Shown here: positions 18,928 through 27,630 of the stretch, piece after piece
Layout of the letters: each line of letters opens with the position of its first letter
How positions within the stretch are numbered: position 1 is the first letter of the stretch
Assembly: GCA_937907705.1 (NCBI GenBank)
Contig: CALCVP010000057.1
Coordinates: 1 to 64,000, forward strand
Length of the DNA: 64,000 bases
Reading direction: 5' to 3'
From: an uncultured Prevotella sp.
GTDB taxonomy: Bacteria > Bacteroidota > Bacteroidia > Bacteroidales > Bacteroidaceae
The notes under the pieces: model-generated
The model's input: the letters and a program-made list of their open reading frames with translations, nothing else
Told to the model about the DNA's origin: nothing
Database searches by the model: none
Position numbers and translations under genes: made by a program

Positions 18928-18969
18928 AATATAGCTGCTTGCACCTGTTTTTATGCAAGCAGCTATATT
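18928..18969 (+). terminator. Long perfect hairpin directly after the Fe-S protein gene
   Basis: A 16-bp perfect stem (18928-18943 with 18954-18969) encloses a 10-nt loop, CCTGTTTTTA. It starts three bases after the stop codon. No T-run follows, so it may stabilise the 3' end rather than terminate by the classical route. The rest of the gap up to 19179 shows only domainless open frames. Confidence 0.65.
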
Positions 18970-19179
18970 GCTATCCGCCACAACAAGAAGTAAAGGGCAC
19001 ACTTGTCAACGTTACTGTACCCATAAATTATATATGCAATGGGGCAAATAAAGCCCATATCATAAAACATGCTTACATGCTATTACAGCTTTTACGGTGC
19101 AATAATAAATTTATATTAAAGAATCGGCTCATGTATATTAATTTTTATTAAGGCCCTTTTTACAATAAAAAGATAGCTA

Positions 19180-19187
19180 TACCTTTG
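19180..19187 (+). promoter_or_regulatory. -7 promoter element of the metal-type cassette
   Basis: TACCTTTG matches TAnnTTTG and is followed by CA near the expected start of transcription at about 19194. That gives a leader of about 40 nt before the small gene at 19236. The -33 element is not clear. Confidence 0.5.
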
Positions 19188-19235
19188 CAGACATTTAAGA
19201 CAACAGTATAAGCATTTAAGAATACACGCTTAACG

Positions 19236-19568
19236 ATGAAATGCAGAAAATACAGACAACTATTCTATGCATGGGTATTGCTCATGTCGTTTCTGCCTGT
19301 ATTCTTAGTCAAAAGCTTTCATTACCACAACACTTGCACACAAAATGCAGAAAAAGCAAGTCTATACAAGGGTATTTCTTATACTTCTTCGTGCAACAAT
19401 TGCTTTATTTGCCATTTTACTTTTTCACCATTTGAGCAAGCTACCAATACTGTTTTCCACATCTATCACTTCATTATCCGCTGCAAACTGATACCGCATA
19501 CCGTATCTATTGGTTTCCAGCTGATAATGACACCACAGCTACGTGCACCACCTTATTTTATTTTATAA
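19236..19568 (+). CDS. Small His/Cys protein preceding a TonB-dependent receptor
   Basis: A 110-residue protein with an N-terminal hydrophobic segment (residues 10-25, FYAWVLLMSFLPVFLVKSF), which acts as signal anchor or signal peptide. The exported part contains FHYHN, three Cys near residues 53-59 (SCNNCFIC) and the ending LRAPPYF. Bacteroidota genomes often place proteins of this pattern (HH near the membrane, CxxCxxC followed by H-F, terminal RxPP) just before TBDRs thought to carry metals. I know no proven function. A metal-binding accessory or sensor role is inference. It is 166 nt upstream of the receptor gene. A shorter overlapping frame at 19241 lacks these features. Confidence 0.6.
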   Translation: MKCRKYRQLFYAWVLLMSFLPVFLVKSFHYHNTCTQNAEKASLYKGISYTSSCNNCFICHFTFSPFEQATNTVFHIYHFIIRCKLIPHTVSIGFQLIMTPQLRAPPYFIL

Positions 19569-19598
19569 CTTCCTGCCCCATCTTTCCATGGGATGCAA

Positions 19599-19619
19599 CA
19601 CCTACTTGACAAGTAGGTG
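19599..19619. promoter_or_regulatory. Perfect 10-bp inverted repeat between the small gene and the receptor
   Basis: CACCTACTTG (19599-19608) and CAAGTAGGTG (19610-19619) are separated by one base. CTCAAGTTTTTT follows, so it could be a terminator or attenuator, or equally an operator for a dimeric regulator. It starts 30 nt after the small gene's stop codon. Confidence 0.55.
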
Positions 19620-19647
19620 CTCAAGTTTTTTGCACCCTTTATTGTAA

Positions 19648-19666
19648 CATGAGACAAAGTCTCATG
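19648..19666. promoter_or_regulatory. Second inverted repeat upstream of the receptor
   Basis: CATGAGAC (19648-19655) and GTCTCATG (19659-19666) are separated by AAA. The element lies about 70 nt before the receptor start, in a position suited to an operator or a leader hairpin. The sequence alone does not decide between them. Confidence 0.5.
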
Positions 19667-19734
19667 CCTATAATCGTGCGCCCATAAATACAATAACAGA
19701 AGACCGTGTCTTCAATAAATTAAGGTAAAAGTAC

Positions 19735-22167
19735 ATGTATAAACTTCATTTTAAATACAAAAAAGCCACATTAGTTGCCATTACAGTATTGGCAACTGCC
19801 AATGCTGTCAGTGCCCAAACAGTAAAATCAGACTCTATCAAGAGCATATCATTAAAAGGTGTAACTATTTTTGGCAAGCAACTGAAAGGTTCTGAATATA
19901 CAAAAATAAACAAAGAGGAAATCAATCTGATACAAGCTCCGACCATAGGCGAGACTTTAAGCAGAATACCTGGTATACAAAGCTCTTACTTTGGCCCTAA
20001 TTCAGGTGCCGCGGTTATTAGAGGGTTAAGTGGAAATAGAGTCAAAATGCTGAACAATGGCATTAGCATGAATGATTTATCAGGCATCAGCCCTGACTTC
20101 AACATAAACCTGAACTTTGACAATATAGACTCTATAAAGGTTTACAAAAGCTCGGCTTCCGTGCTCTTCGGAGGAAAAGCCATCGGTGGTGCCATCAATA
20201 TAGAGAACCAATTGGTGCCCGCCAAGATGCCAGACAAAGCCATCAACATCAATGCCGGCATAGAAGGCAGCACCAACAATGGAAGCAAACAGTTTTTCAA
20301 CGTAGAAGGAACAGCAGGACAACACATGACATGGAACATTGGTGCAAAGAACTATAAGGTTGACAATATACACATTCCCGGCAACAGCAAGCCCGATATC
20401 GTATACGACCCCAAGACCATTGGCTTTGATACCAACCTGCAATTGATGTCTCAAGTGAATGTAGAATCAGAGCATGTACTGAACACTACCATATTCCCGT
20501 ACATGAGTCAATTTGCATTAGACCATCTAAAAGACCCTGAATATGAACTGTCTCCTGACGATGTATGGACCTTCAGCGACAAATATTACGACTCTGCCAG
20601 CGGCACATATAAGGACAATCCAAAGAATCCCAACTATGTGCCAGGACAAGATCCCGTAAAAGACAGGTATAAAGATGTAGTGAAAAGCATTAAAGATTAT
20701 GGACCTACAAAAAAGAAAAGAATTACAAACAGCCATGCACAATCCAATTCTATCAATGCAGGATGGGCATACATAGACAACAAATGGAATGTGGGCGTCG
20801 GTTATGAGTGTAATTATGCTTACTACGGAATACCTGCCTATGGCAAAATACCTGACACAAGCCAGTCCCATACGCATGAAAACGGTGAGACACACACTAC
20901 CACTACCAATCATCCTTATATGCCTATCAATGTAATGTCCAACAACAACGTATTGGCCATCAAGGGTGAAGGCTCTGATATAGTGCCTTTATTCTCCAAG
21001 ATAAAGATACAGATGAACGGTCAGTTGGCAGCAGACAAGGAGCTGCTTGGCGAAGGGACAATTAGCCAATTCAATACAAGCAGAGGTTCTGGAAGATTGG
21101 AATTGCACCAAAAAAAATGCAAGGTATTGGAAGGATTGACAGGTGCTGACTATAACTTTACCAAGATAACAGGAAAGGGCAACTACCGGTACCTGCCCGA
21201 TAACCAAAGTCAGGAAGTGGCCGTCTTTACCGAACAGCATGTCACCCTGTTCCATTTCCTGCAAGCTTCCGCCGGCTATCGCCACGATTTCATTCATCGC
21301 AAAGCGTTCAAGGGCAATGGCTACCAGCCGGGACGAGGCTTGGCAGGCGGCGATTTGCGTGCACGCAGATTCGACTTGGACCAATTTAGTGCCGAATTAA
21401 AAGCCAGCTTGGCAAATATAGGATATCTGCATGCATCATTCAGCCACTCACAACGCGCTCCTGAAGTAAATGAACTGTATGCCGGCAACAACCATTATGC
21501 AATAGTTGTGGAGGAAAACGGTGACGACAAGCTCAACAAAGAAATAGCCAACACCGTAGAATTGGGAGGTCATTTTGCCTGGAACGGTTTTGAATTGTCT
21601 GTAGACTGGTTCCGCACTGAGTTCAACAACTACATCTATCTGGCACAAACCGGTGTTGAAAGAAACGGCTTTTTGGTAAAGGAATGGCGAGCTGGCGACT
21701 CTCGCTTCTATGGTATTGAAAGCCAGCTTTCCTATAAAGCCAATTTCCATTCATTAGGTACATGGAAGATTGGAGCCTATTATGATTGGATGAAAGCTAA
21801 AAATACATCTGATGATCAGACGCGCAAATGGGCCGAAGGGGATTATCTTCCTAACATGCCAACAAGCCGATTTGGATTCAATCTACTTGGAAAAATCAAA
21901 AGATTTACTGTATATGCAACCCTTGACCACTATCTAAAAATGAAATATCTGGCCAAGAATGTCAATGAAGACCATGCTTTTCCTGCCTATTCATTGTTAA
22001 ACGCAAGGGTTTCCTACAAAGTTCCTATATGGAAAGTTAACACAGAATTTTATGTTTATGGCTCTAATTTGCTCAACGAAGAAGCCAGACCACAGAATTC
22101 TATGCTCAGATACCTGGCACCATTACCAGGCATTAACGTTGGAGGCGGCATAAAAATCAATATTTAG
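19735..22167 (+). CDS. TonB-dependent receptor with His-rich loop, likely metal (zinc-type) receptor
   Basis: An 810-residue protein with a signal peptide (about 1-28, ending VSAQ). A plug domain (about 50-165) carries IGETLSRIPGIQSSYFGPNSG and VIRGLSGNRVKMLNNG, followed by a beta-barrel. A His-rich extracellular-loop candidate, SHTHENGETHTTTTNH, lies near residues 381-396. Such loops are seen in ZnuD-type zinc receptors. There is no carboxypeptidase-like N-terminal domain and no SusD neighbour. With the small His/Cys protein it forms a cassette inserted between the two halves of the exopolysaccharide locus. Zinc is the best guess; copper or another metal, or a metal chelate, is possible. Confidence 0.78.
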   Translation: MYKLHFKYKKATLVAITVLATANAVSAQTVKSDSIKSISLKGVTIFGKQLKGSEYTKINKEEINLIQAPTIGETLSRIPGIQSSYFGPNSGAAVIRGLSGNRVKMLNNGISMNDLSGISPDFNINLNFDNIDSIKVYKSSASVLFGGKAIGGAINIENQLVPAKMPDKAININAGIEGSTNNGSKQFFNVEGTAGQHMTWNIGAKNYKVDNIHIPGNSKPDIVYDPKTIGFDTNLQLMSQVNVESEHVLNTTIFPYMSQFALDHLKDPEYELSPDDVWTFSDKYYDSASGTYKDNPKNPNYVPGQDPVKDRYKDVVKSIKDYGPTKKKRITNSHAQSNSINAGWAYIDNKWNVGVGYECNYAYYGIPAYGKIPDTSQSHTHENGETHTTTTNHPYMPINVMSNNNVLAIKGEGSDIVPLFSKIKIQMNGQLAADKELLGEGTISQFNTSRGSGRLELHQKKCKVLEGLTGADYNFTKITGKGNYRYLPDNQSQEVAVFTEQHVTLFHFLQASAGYRHDFIHRKAFKGNGYQPGRGLAGGDLRARRFDLDQFSAELKASLANIGYLHASFSHSQRAPEVNELYAGNNHYAIVVEENGDDKLNKEIANTVELGGHFAWNGFELSVDWFRTEFNNYIYLAQTGVERNGFLVKEWRAGDSRFYGIESQLSYKANFHSLGTWKIGAYYDWMKAKNTSDDQTRKWAEGDYLPNMPTSRFGFNLLGKIKRFTVYATLDHYLKMKYLAKNVNEDHAFPAYSLLNARVSYKVPIWKVNTEFYVYGSNLLNEEARPQNSMLRYLAPLPGINVGGGIKINI

Positions 22168-22249
22168 AACTGCCGCACTGACAAATACATCCATAGGAGT
22201 TGGGAAACCGACAACAAGGGTACAAAAACATAAGTGCACATAAACAAAG

Positions 22250-22288
22250 CGGGCTTGCGTGCTATCTTATCAACAGCATACAAGCCCG
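22250..22288. terminator. Bidirectional hairpin between receptor and sugar transferase genes
   Basis: CGGGCTTG (22250-22257) pairs with CAAGCCCG (22281-22288), and the inner TGCT (22260-22263) pairs with AGCA (22275-22278). It lies between two converging genes (stops at 22167 and 22343), so it may serve both transcripts. Confidence 0.55.
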
Positions 22289-22342
22289 TATATAGATGAA
22301 AAGTCTGTACTTTATTCGACCTTGGCCTTAACAAGCAAGACT

Positions 22343-22987
22343 TTAAAACTTCTTTCCAAAGACGATATTGATGAATGTCATAGCCAATATCTTGGCATCA
22401 AACAGCCATGAGCGGTGCTCCAGATAGTAGAGGTCAAGCTCCAAGCGCTTCAGCATCTTCTCCATCGTATCCGTATAGCCATTATACAGTGTAGCATAAG
22501 AGGTAACACCCGGGCGTATTTGGTACAGACACTTGTAACGAGGGTCATGCTCCATGATTTGGTCTATGTAGAACTTGCGCTCCGGCCGGGGACCAATAAA
22601 GGCCATATCGCCTTTCAGCACGTTCCAAAGTTGTGGCAACTCATCAAGGTGATGCTCTCTTAAAAACTTGCCAACCTTTGTAAGGCGTGTGTCGTTTTCG
22701 TGTTGGAACAATGCCGGACCTGCCTTTTCTGCGTCCACTCGCATGCTGCGAAACTTGTAAATATTAAAAGGTTTGCCGTTTAAGCCTATTCGTTCTTGTT
22801 TGAAAATTGCCGGACCGCCATCCTCACGCCTTACTGCTATATAGCAAATTAAGAACAACGGTGAAAAGATGATGAGACAAAACAAAGCAATAATAAAGTC
22901 GGTTGCTCTCTTGAGTTCTCTCTCAACGCAATTCATGCCATCGGCAATGAATACATTATTATCTGACATTTCTATTGTTTGCAACAA
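22343..22987 (-). CDS. Undecaprenyl-phosphate sugar-1-phosphate transferase (initiating enzyme)
   Basis: A 214-residue protein of the bacterial sugar transferase family, in the short form with one hydrophobic N-terminal segment (about 32-52, FIIALFCLIIFSPLFLICYI) and the catalytic domain. Conserved motifs include FKQERIGLNGKPFNIYKFRSM, LREHHLDELPQLWNVLKGDM and GPRPE. It transfers a sugar-1-phosphate from a nucleotide sugar to undecaprenyl phosphate, the first step of repeat-unit assembly. It is the last gene of the leftward locus, 100 nt after the GT2 gene. The acceptor sugar cannot be predicted. A start at 22969 is also possible. Confidence 0.9.
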   Translation of the reverse strand: MLQTIEMSDNNVFIADGMNCVERELKRATDFIIALFCLIIFSPLFLICYIAVRREDGGPAIFKQERIGLNGKPFNIYKFRSMRVDAEKAGPALFQHENDTRLTKVGKFLREHHLDELPQLWNVLKGDMAFIGPRPERKFYIDQIMEHDPRYKCLYQIRPGVTSYATLYNGYTDTMEKMLKRLELDLYYLEHRSWLFDAKILAMTFINIVFGKKF

Positions 22988-23087
22988 GGTGTTTAAATTT
23001 TAAATTAATGTTTTCGCATTTCATTTACATATAAATAACTAAATAACCTTTAAATTATTGCATCAAAAAACAATTATTTTTTAATTA

Positions 23088-23900
23088 TTACTTACGTAAA
23101 CAGCGTTTGTAGACAAAACCTCGCAAGGATACGGGCATTATGCGAATGAAGAAGCGATTCAAGATATTGATAACCACTTGATACTTAGACAGATACCCTA
23201 TTCTGCGCAATTCCTTTTGAAATTTTACCTCTGTTATGGCATAGTTGTAGCCTCCACGCCTACGATAAATATCTCTTGACAAGCGGAAGAAGAGCAATGA
23301 CTGCTGCAAATTGTGAAATTTGCAGCCGCTTACTATCATGCGTGCCCACAGGTAATAGTCTTCCAAGAGCATGAAAGGCTTGTAGCTTCCCACCCGAAGC
23401 AGTGCCTCTTTGCGAAACATAACCGTAGGATGATTCATCGGATTGCGCATCTTTCCATACTTCACAATGGTTTGATGACTCTCCGGCACCTTTCTTATTG
23501 ACACTACATTGCCAGTGTTATCAAGGAACTCATCTATCCAAGAGCCTACTATATCCACGTCAGGATGGCTATCCATAAATGCCACTTGTACCTCAAAACG
23601 GTTGGGCTTGCACACATCATCAGTATCCATGCGTGCCACCAGCTCATGTGTGCAGTGGCCAAGACCAATATTAAGGGCGTAGCCCAAGCCATGATTGGTA
23701 TCAAGAGGCACCACTTTCAGTGCTGGATAGCGGTGAGCAAACTCGCCGACAACCGCAGACAGTTCGTCAGTAAGCGGACCGTCTTCTACCAATACCACCT
23801 CATCGGGAGGCAGTGTTTGGCTGAAAACACTCTCAAGAGCTTGCCTAAGATACGCTGGCTGTTCTTTTATATAAACAGACAATAATACTGAAAACTTCAT
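23088..23900 (-). CDS. GT2 family glycosyltransferase
   Basis: From the start at 23900 (MKFSVLLSVYIKEQP) the protein has 270 residues; the frame opens three codons earlier. It has a GT-A fold with the metal-binding DTDD motif (near residue 89, in ARMDTDDVCKPNRF) and the N-terminal VEDGP segment. It resembles AmsE-type enzymes of exopolysaccharide loci that add one sugar to the lipid-linked repeat unit. The gene lies between a GT4 and the initiating transferase. Confidence 0.88.
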   Translation of the reverse strand: MKFSVLLSVYIKEQPAYLRQALESVFSQTLPPDEVVLVEDGPLTDELSAVVGEFAHRYPALKVVPLDTNHGLGYALNIGLGHCTHELVARMDTDDVCKPNRFEVQVAFMDSHPDVDIVGSWIDEFLDNTGNVVSIRKVPESHQTIVKYGKMRNPMNHPTVMFRKEALLRVGSYKPFMLLEDYYLWARMIVSGCKFHNLQQSLLFFRLSRDIYRRRGGYNYAITEVKFQKELRRIGYLSKYQVVINILNRFFIRIMPVSLRGFVYKRCLRK

Positions 23901-23994
23901 GTAAAACAAGTTTTGTAAACGCTACTTTATCATTCATATTGCTTCTGCTCCCTACACTCTATCGAACTAAAGCGGTGAGTGGGTCTCACTGTAT

Positions 23995-24972
23995 TTATCT
24001 TTTGGGTTCCATATACAGCTGCTTATAGAGCTTGAATATTCTATCTATATTGAATATTTGCATCACTTTTTCTCTGTCAACAGGTTGCCCTATCGTTTCC
24101 GCTACACTGTCTACAAACTGCCGGTGATTGCCAAACTTGAATATCTTGTAGCCTTTTACACCGCCAAGATAATCGGCTATGCGCACACGGTCGGACATAA
24201 CTACCGGCGTTTCATAAGAAAATGCCTCCAACGCTACATAGGAGAAAGCCTCATACATGGAAGGTATCACCAACAGAGAGGCTTGCCGGTAGAGCGTGGC
24301 CAGCTCGTCGTCAGTAAGATTATAGTGATGTGTCATATCGCTGCGCTTATGGGGCAGCTCGCCATATCCCACGCAATGGATATCGTATTTGCCTTCCGGC
24401 AGATCGTAAAGGTACTCTATGCCTTTGACAGGATCGTTGAGTCTGCCAACAAACAGTATCATATTGGGCTTGCGCTCTATGTATTTTGTCATAGGACGCG
24501 GTACAAACCAATGTGGAATACGCTTGATATGCTTGGTAAAGGTAGAGAAGTAAGCAGAGTCTTCATTGTTGATGCATACCACGGATTGGGCAAAGAAGTG
24601 AACCAAAGGGCGAAGAAAGACATTGAAAAATATTTTCCCGCCCACAGGATGGGTCAGTCTACAGAAGGGATGCCAGTGAGCTGTGTACACAATCTGCTTC
24701 TTCAGCCATCGTGCTATCAGAAAAGCCTCTACCGTGCCCATATCTGTATATCCGTTGATATGGATAATATCGGCAGCTTTAAAAGCTCTGTACAGAGGCT
24801 TTAGCTGGTAATAATAATGGAAGAGCCGTGATTTTCTGGTAGGATAATTCTCTATTGGCAAAGGCTGACAGTCGGGGTCTTTGGCAAACAAGTTGTATAA
24901 AGCGTCACAATATTTTGTAGTGCCATTGATGCCACTGTCCGGTGCTTTCCTGACATAAAGTATCTTTTTCAT
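23995..24972 (-). CDS. GT4 family glycosyltransferase
   Basis: A 325-residue GT-B protein without a signal peptide. The donor-binding half contains ILFVGRLNDPVKGIEYL and the EX7E-type motif in PSMYEAFSYVALEAF (near residues 229-243). This is the retaining GT4 pattern. Its ATG overlaps the stop of the preceding gene (24969-24972), indicating coupled translation. It would add a sugar to the repeat unit at the cytoplasmic face; the sugar is unknown. Confidence 0.87.
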   Translation of the reverse strand: MKKILYVRKAPDSGINGTTKYCDALYNLFAKDPDCQPLPIENYPTRKSRLFHYYYQLKPLYRAFKAADIIHINGYTDMGTVEAFLIARWLKKQIVYTAHWHPFCRLTHPVGGKIFFNVFLRPLVHFFAQSVVCINNEDSAYFSTFTKHIKRIPHWFVPRPMTKYIERKPNMILFVGRLNDPVKGIEYLYDLPEGKYDIHCVGYGELPHKRSDMTHHYNLTDDELATLYRQASLLVIPSMYEAFSYVALEAFSYETPVVMSDRVRIADYLGGVKGYKIFKFGNHRQFVDSVAETIGQPVDREKVMQIFNIDRIFKLYKQLYMEPKR

Positions 24973-26234
24973 TTCTTGTTGATTAAAAAGGTGTGTAACT
25001 CTGGTCTACAATAGTTATACAAGCTCTTTACAAACAAGACATAACGCTTATAGCCAAACAGTTTATATAGCATACTGAAGAGCAACGCTATCATGCGGCG
25101 CTTTCCTTCAATGTCTGGTATATTACGCTGAGACAGCTTGTCTATATTTTCTTTTTTACCTGCTTCTACCATTCCCTTGCGCTTGATGAGCGAATAGAAT
25201 GAGCCTTGGGTGGTGGCAAAGGGGTTGTCAACAGTGTGTTTCTCTGTATAGCCATGATACAAACGACGGTGGAACGACTGTATAGGTGTGCCGTTGTCAA
25301 AGGTGCCATAGCTGTATTGATTGTTGATAAAGCCATCGAATACCTGCTGGTTTTCTACAATAGCCTTACCGTATATATCGGTAGCGAAAGAGAGGTCTTC
25401 ATACTCTTTGAGGTTTTCTATGCGCTTGCGCGAAATGATACCCTGCTTCATCTTCTTGTAATCGTAGCCTGCAAAATGGATAAATACAAGTCTGTCTTCA
25501 CGGTAAGGGTTGTCATCGGTGCGGTATTTTACCATAATCTGACCGTCGCGCATAAAGAGCTGGCGCTCAAAATAGTTCCAAGGTGCCATGTTCATGCCCA
25601 AGTTATGGAATACATACAGATGCTCGTTGCCCAACAGACCCGGCATCCAGTCCATCCATTTCTGGTCGGTAAAATCGCCCACATTGCGGTCGGCAAAGGC
25701 TTCTTTCTGCAATCTCAGGCGCCACCAGGCCAGCACTGTGGCAGACAACTGTGTGTTGCGCATGGCGCAGAAGCCCAAATTGAAGATGCCGTTGACATTC
25801 ATAGCCCACTCCGGATGCTCGCCTTGATAGTCTACATGTATGCCTGCTATCTGTGGTGTCAGGGCTACATCATACGTGTCCAAGCGCTCATAAGCCTCTG
25901 TGAGAGGTGAAAACAGATAGATATCGGGGTCAAGATAGATGGCTTTGTCATAGCCTTTGTCAAACATATACTGGAAGCTGGCAGGCTTGATAGAGGTGCA
26001 AAACTCTGTCAAGTTATACTTGAAAGCCATGTCTGTCCATGTCTTTGAGTCATAGCCTAAAGCCTCTTTTGCCAATATTACATTGGCAGGAAGCATGGCT
26101 GGTTTCTCTTCAAACCCGTCTGCTACAACGATATAAAAGTCTACATCGTCATGATATTTAGCGACAGATTGACCTAATATCTGTCCGAGACCTATATAAT
26201 TTTTGGCTACTATAGTAAATGCACACTTTTTCAT
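24969..26234 (-). CDS. GT-A glycosyltransferase with DPDI motif (GT8-like)
   Basis: A 421-residue protein beginning CAFTIVAKNYIGLGQILGQS, a pattern of nucleotide-diphospho-sugar transferases related to GT8. The metal-binding motif is LDPDIYLF (near residue 97). The C-terminal third (about 280-420) is basic and helical, possibly for membrane association. It is the first gene after a 719-bp spacer and a promoter, and it overlaps the GT4 gene by 4 nt. Exact family membership is uncertain. Confidence 0.75.
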   Translation of the reverse strand: MKKCAFTIVAKNYIGLGQILGQSVAKYHDDVDFYIVVADGFEEKPAMLPANVILAKEALGYDSKTWTDMAFKYNLTEFCTSIKPASFQYMFDKGYDKAIYLDPDIYLFSPLTEAYERLDTYDVALTPQIAGIHVDYQGEHPEWAMNVNGIFNLGFCAMRNTQLSATVLAWWRLRLQKEAFADRNVGDFTDQKWMDWMPGLLGNEHLYVFHNLGMNMAPWNYFERQLFMRDGQIMVKYRTDDNPYREDRLVFIHFAGYDYKKMKQGIISRKRIENLKEYEDLSFATDIYGKAIVENQQVFDGFINNQYSYGTFDNGTPIQSFHRRLYHGYTEKHTVDNPFATTQGSFYSLIKRKGMVEAGKKENIDKLSQRNIPDIEGKRRMIALLFSMLYKLFGYKRYVLFVKSLYNYCRPELHTFLINKK

Positions 26235-26555
26235 TGATATTTTTTTATTTGTCTTAACAAGGGTGTCATTCTATGCTTTGCATGTCTTTATATCACGATT
26301 AAAAGACAATTGTCTGCTAACAAAAGGCTTATGAAAAAACCGTTGACAGAGTATGCCAGAAGTTCTTCAGCAAGAAATCACGAAGCATTCTCCCCCTCTA
26401 TGTGTATATCGCTTCTTTTGTAACGCTATAAAAGCAACTTTTAAACCAGTTGAAAGGGCAACAGCAGACTGTTCTCCTTACTTGTATCGTGTTGGTATAT
26501 GTCTTGACAAAACGAATAAGAACTGCTGTTTCGGCATCAGTCTTTTTGTAATATC
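26235..26555 (-). other. Long 5' leader of the glycosyltransferase unit
   Basis: About 320 nt separate the predicted transcription start (near 26555) from the first start codon at 26234. The stretch contains a perfect 12-bp palindrome AGACAATTGTCT (26304-26315) but no open frame with a recognisable domain. It could be a site for leader-based control such as antitermination; this is inference. Confidence 0.4.
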
Positions 26556-26561
26556 ACTTTA

Positions 26562-26590
26562 CAAAGGTAAATAAAAAAAGCTAAAAACAA
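26562..26590 (-). promoter_or_regulatory. Internal promoter of the exopolysaccharide locus
   Basis: On the minus strand TACCTTTG (26569 to 26562) forms the -7 element, with TTG (26590-26588) 18 nt upstream. It drives the glycosyltransferase group 26234 to 22343 separately from the export genes. Confidence 0.65.
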
Positions 26591-26752
26591 CGCTGTTTCT
26601 TGCTAAATTTTAAAAGAATGGCTATAAAGTCTTGTATTCCAAATCATGCAGGCAAATGTTTTCAAAATAAAAGCAGCACCGCATCAATGGTGCATTGCAT
26701 TTTTACAGGCAATCATTTCAGGCCTTATTGCGCACCTTAACATGCAAAAATA

Positions 26753-26874
26753 CGATGCCCAACCGTCTTGGGCATCGACTGCCCACGGCGCGGGCAATCA
26801 GTGAACGAACGCTGGGCAACCAGTGCCCACAGTGTGGGCACTGCGCAAGAGCAGCCTTCTTGCAACTGCTCTTG
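26753..26874. repeat. Palindrome array with TGCCCA/TGGGCA words (family B), copy 1
   Basis: Tandem hairpins occupy this stretch. CGATGCCCAA / TTGGGCATCG (26753-26777) has a CCGTC loop. TGCCC / GGGCA units lie near 26780-26795. CAGTGCCCACA / TGTGGGCACTG (26821-26843) is centred on one base. CAAGAGCAG / CTGCTCTTG spans 26846-26874. The 19-bp core at 26823-26841 is identical to 42029-42047. It lies in the spacer between the acyltransferase stop and the glycosyltransferase promoter. Confidence 0.75.
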
Positions 26875-26953
26875 ATAAAACTACCTGTTGTCTGCTTTAG
26901 AAATGCGAGAGAAAAACGATGTCTGCTTTAAGGCACTTGCAGGCACAAGCAGC

Positions 26954-27607
26954 TTAGGCTTCTACCTGCTTGATAACCTTGGCCGGGCAGCCTGCCGCCA
27001 CGCTGTAAGCCGGCACATCATGGGTTACCACGCTGTTGGCTGCCACAACAGCGCCTTTGCCTATGGTTACACCTGAAAGTATCGTAACCTTATCGCCTAT
27101 CCATACGTTATCTTCTATGGCAACGGGACCTTTTACATAAACAGGACGCCGAGCAGGAGGCTGCTGCAACTGGTCATAAACGGTCTGCCCGTGGGCGTTG
27201 TCTATAATCGTTACCCAGCGGCCTGTCAGCACACCATTGCCTATCGTTATCTGCCTCACGCAAGAAAGATGCAGATATTCGCCAAAGTCGCAGCCACTGC
27301 CAATCGTTACTTGGGGCATATATTGGCGACCGTCATAACGGTTCCATGCTGTAAGTACGGCATGACGGCCGATTACCGTATCGCTGCCTATTGTCATATA
27401 TTTGCCACCGCGCAGTTGGGACAGCCTGTAAACAATGACATGCTTGCCCACAGACCGGAACTCAAACGATATCCACAGCGAATAAATATAATTCAAAAAC
27501 AATGCCAACAGGTGGTGTATTCTATAATTATACACAGCATGCACGCAGCGCATCACTCCCGACAGGCATGGAGTAATCATGTATCTTATTCTTCTTGCTA
27601 ATGTCAT
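26954..27607 (-). CDS. Left-handed beta-helix (hexapeptide) acyltransferase
   Basis: A 217-residue protein with imperfect hexapeptide repeats (about 70-205) ending in IEDNVWIGDKVTILSGVTIGKG and HDVPAYSVAAGCPAKVI, as in WcaF/NodL/CysE-type O-acetyltransferases. These usually move an acetyl group from acetyl-CoA to a sugar hydroxyl. A short hydrophobic segment near residues 30-45 may associate it with the membrane. It is the last gene of the export-side unit, 23 nt after the flippase. It probably decorates the polymer made here. Confidence 0.87.
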   Translation of the reverse strand: MTLARRIRYMITPCLSGVMRCVHAVYNYRIHHLLALFLNYIYSLWISFEFRSVGKHVIVYRLSQLRGGKYMTIGSDTVIGRHAVLTAWNRYDGRQYMPQVTIGSGCDFGEYLHLSCVRQITIGNGVLTGRWVTIIDNAHGQTVYDQLQQPPARRPVYVKGPVAIEDNVWIGDKVTILSGVTIGKGAVVAANSVVTHDVPAYSVAAGCPAKVIKQVEA

Positions 27608-27630
27608 AATACGAGACAGTATAGTATAAT

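Noticed and set aside
18939..19151. 70-codon open frame after the Fe-S protein gene
   Set aside because: It begins inside the terminator hairpin, has no domain and no start signal.
24058..24804. 248-codon open frame opposite the GT4 gene
   Set aside because: It is antisense to a gene with clear GT4 motifs; the translation has no recognisable domain.
25206..25910. 234-codon open frame opposite the DPDI glycosyltransferase gene
   Set aside because: It is an antisense shadow of a well supported coding sequence.
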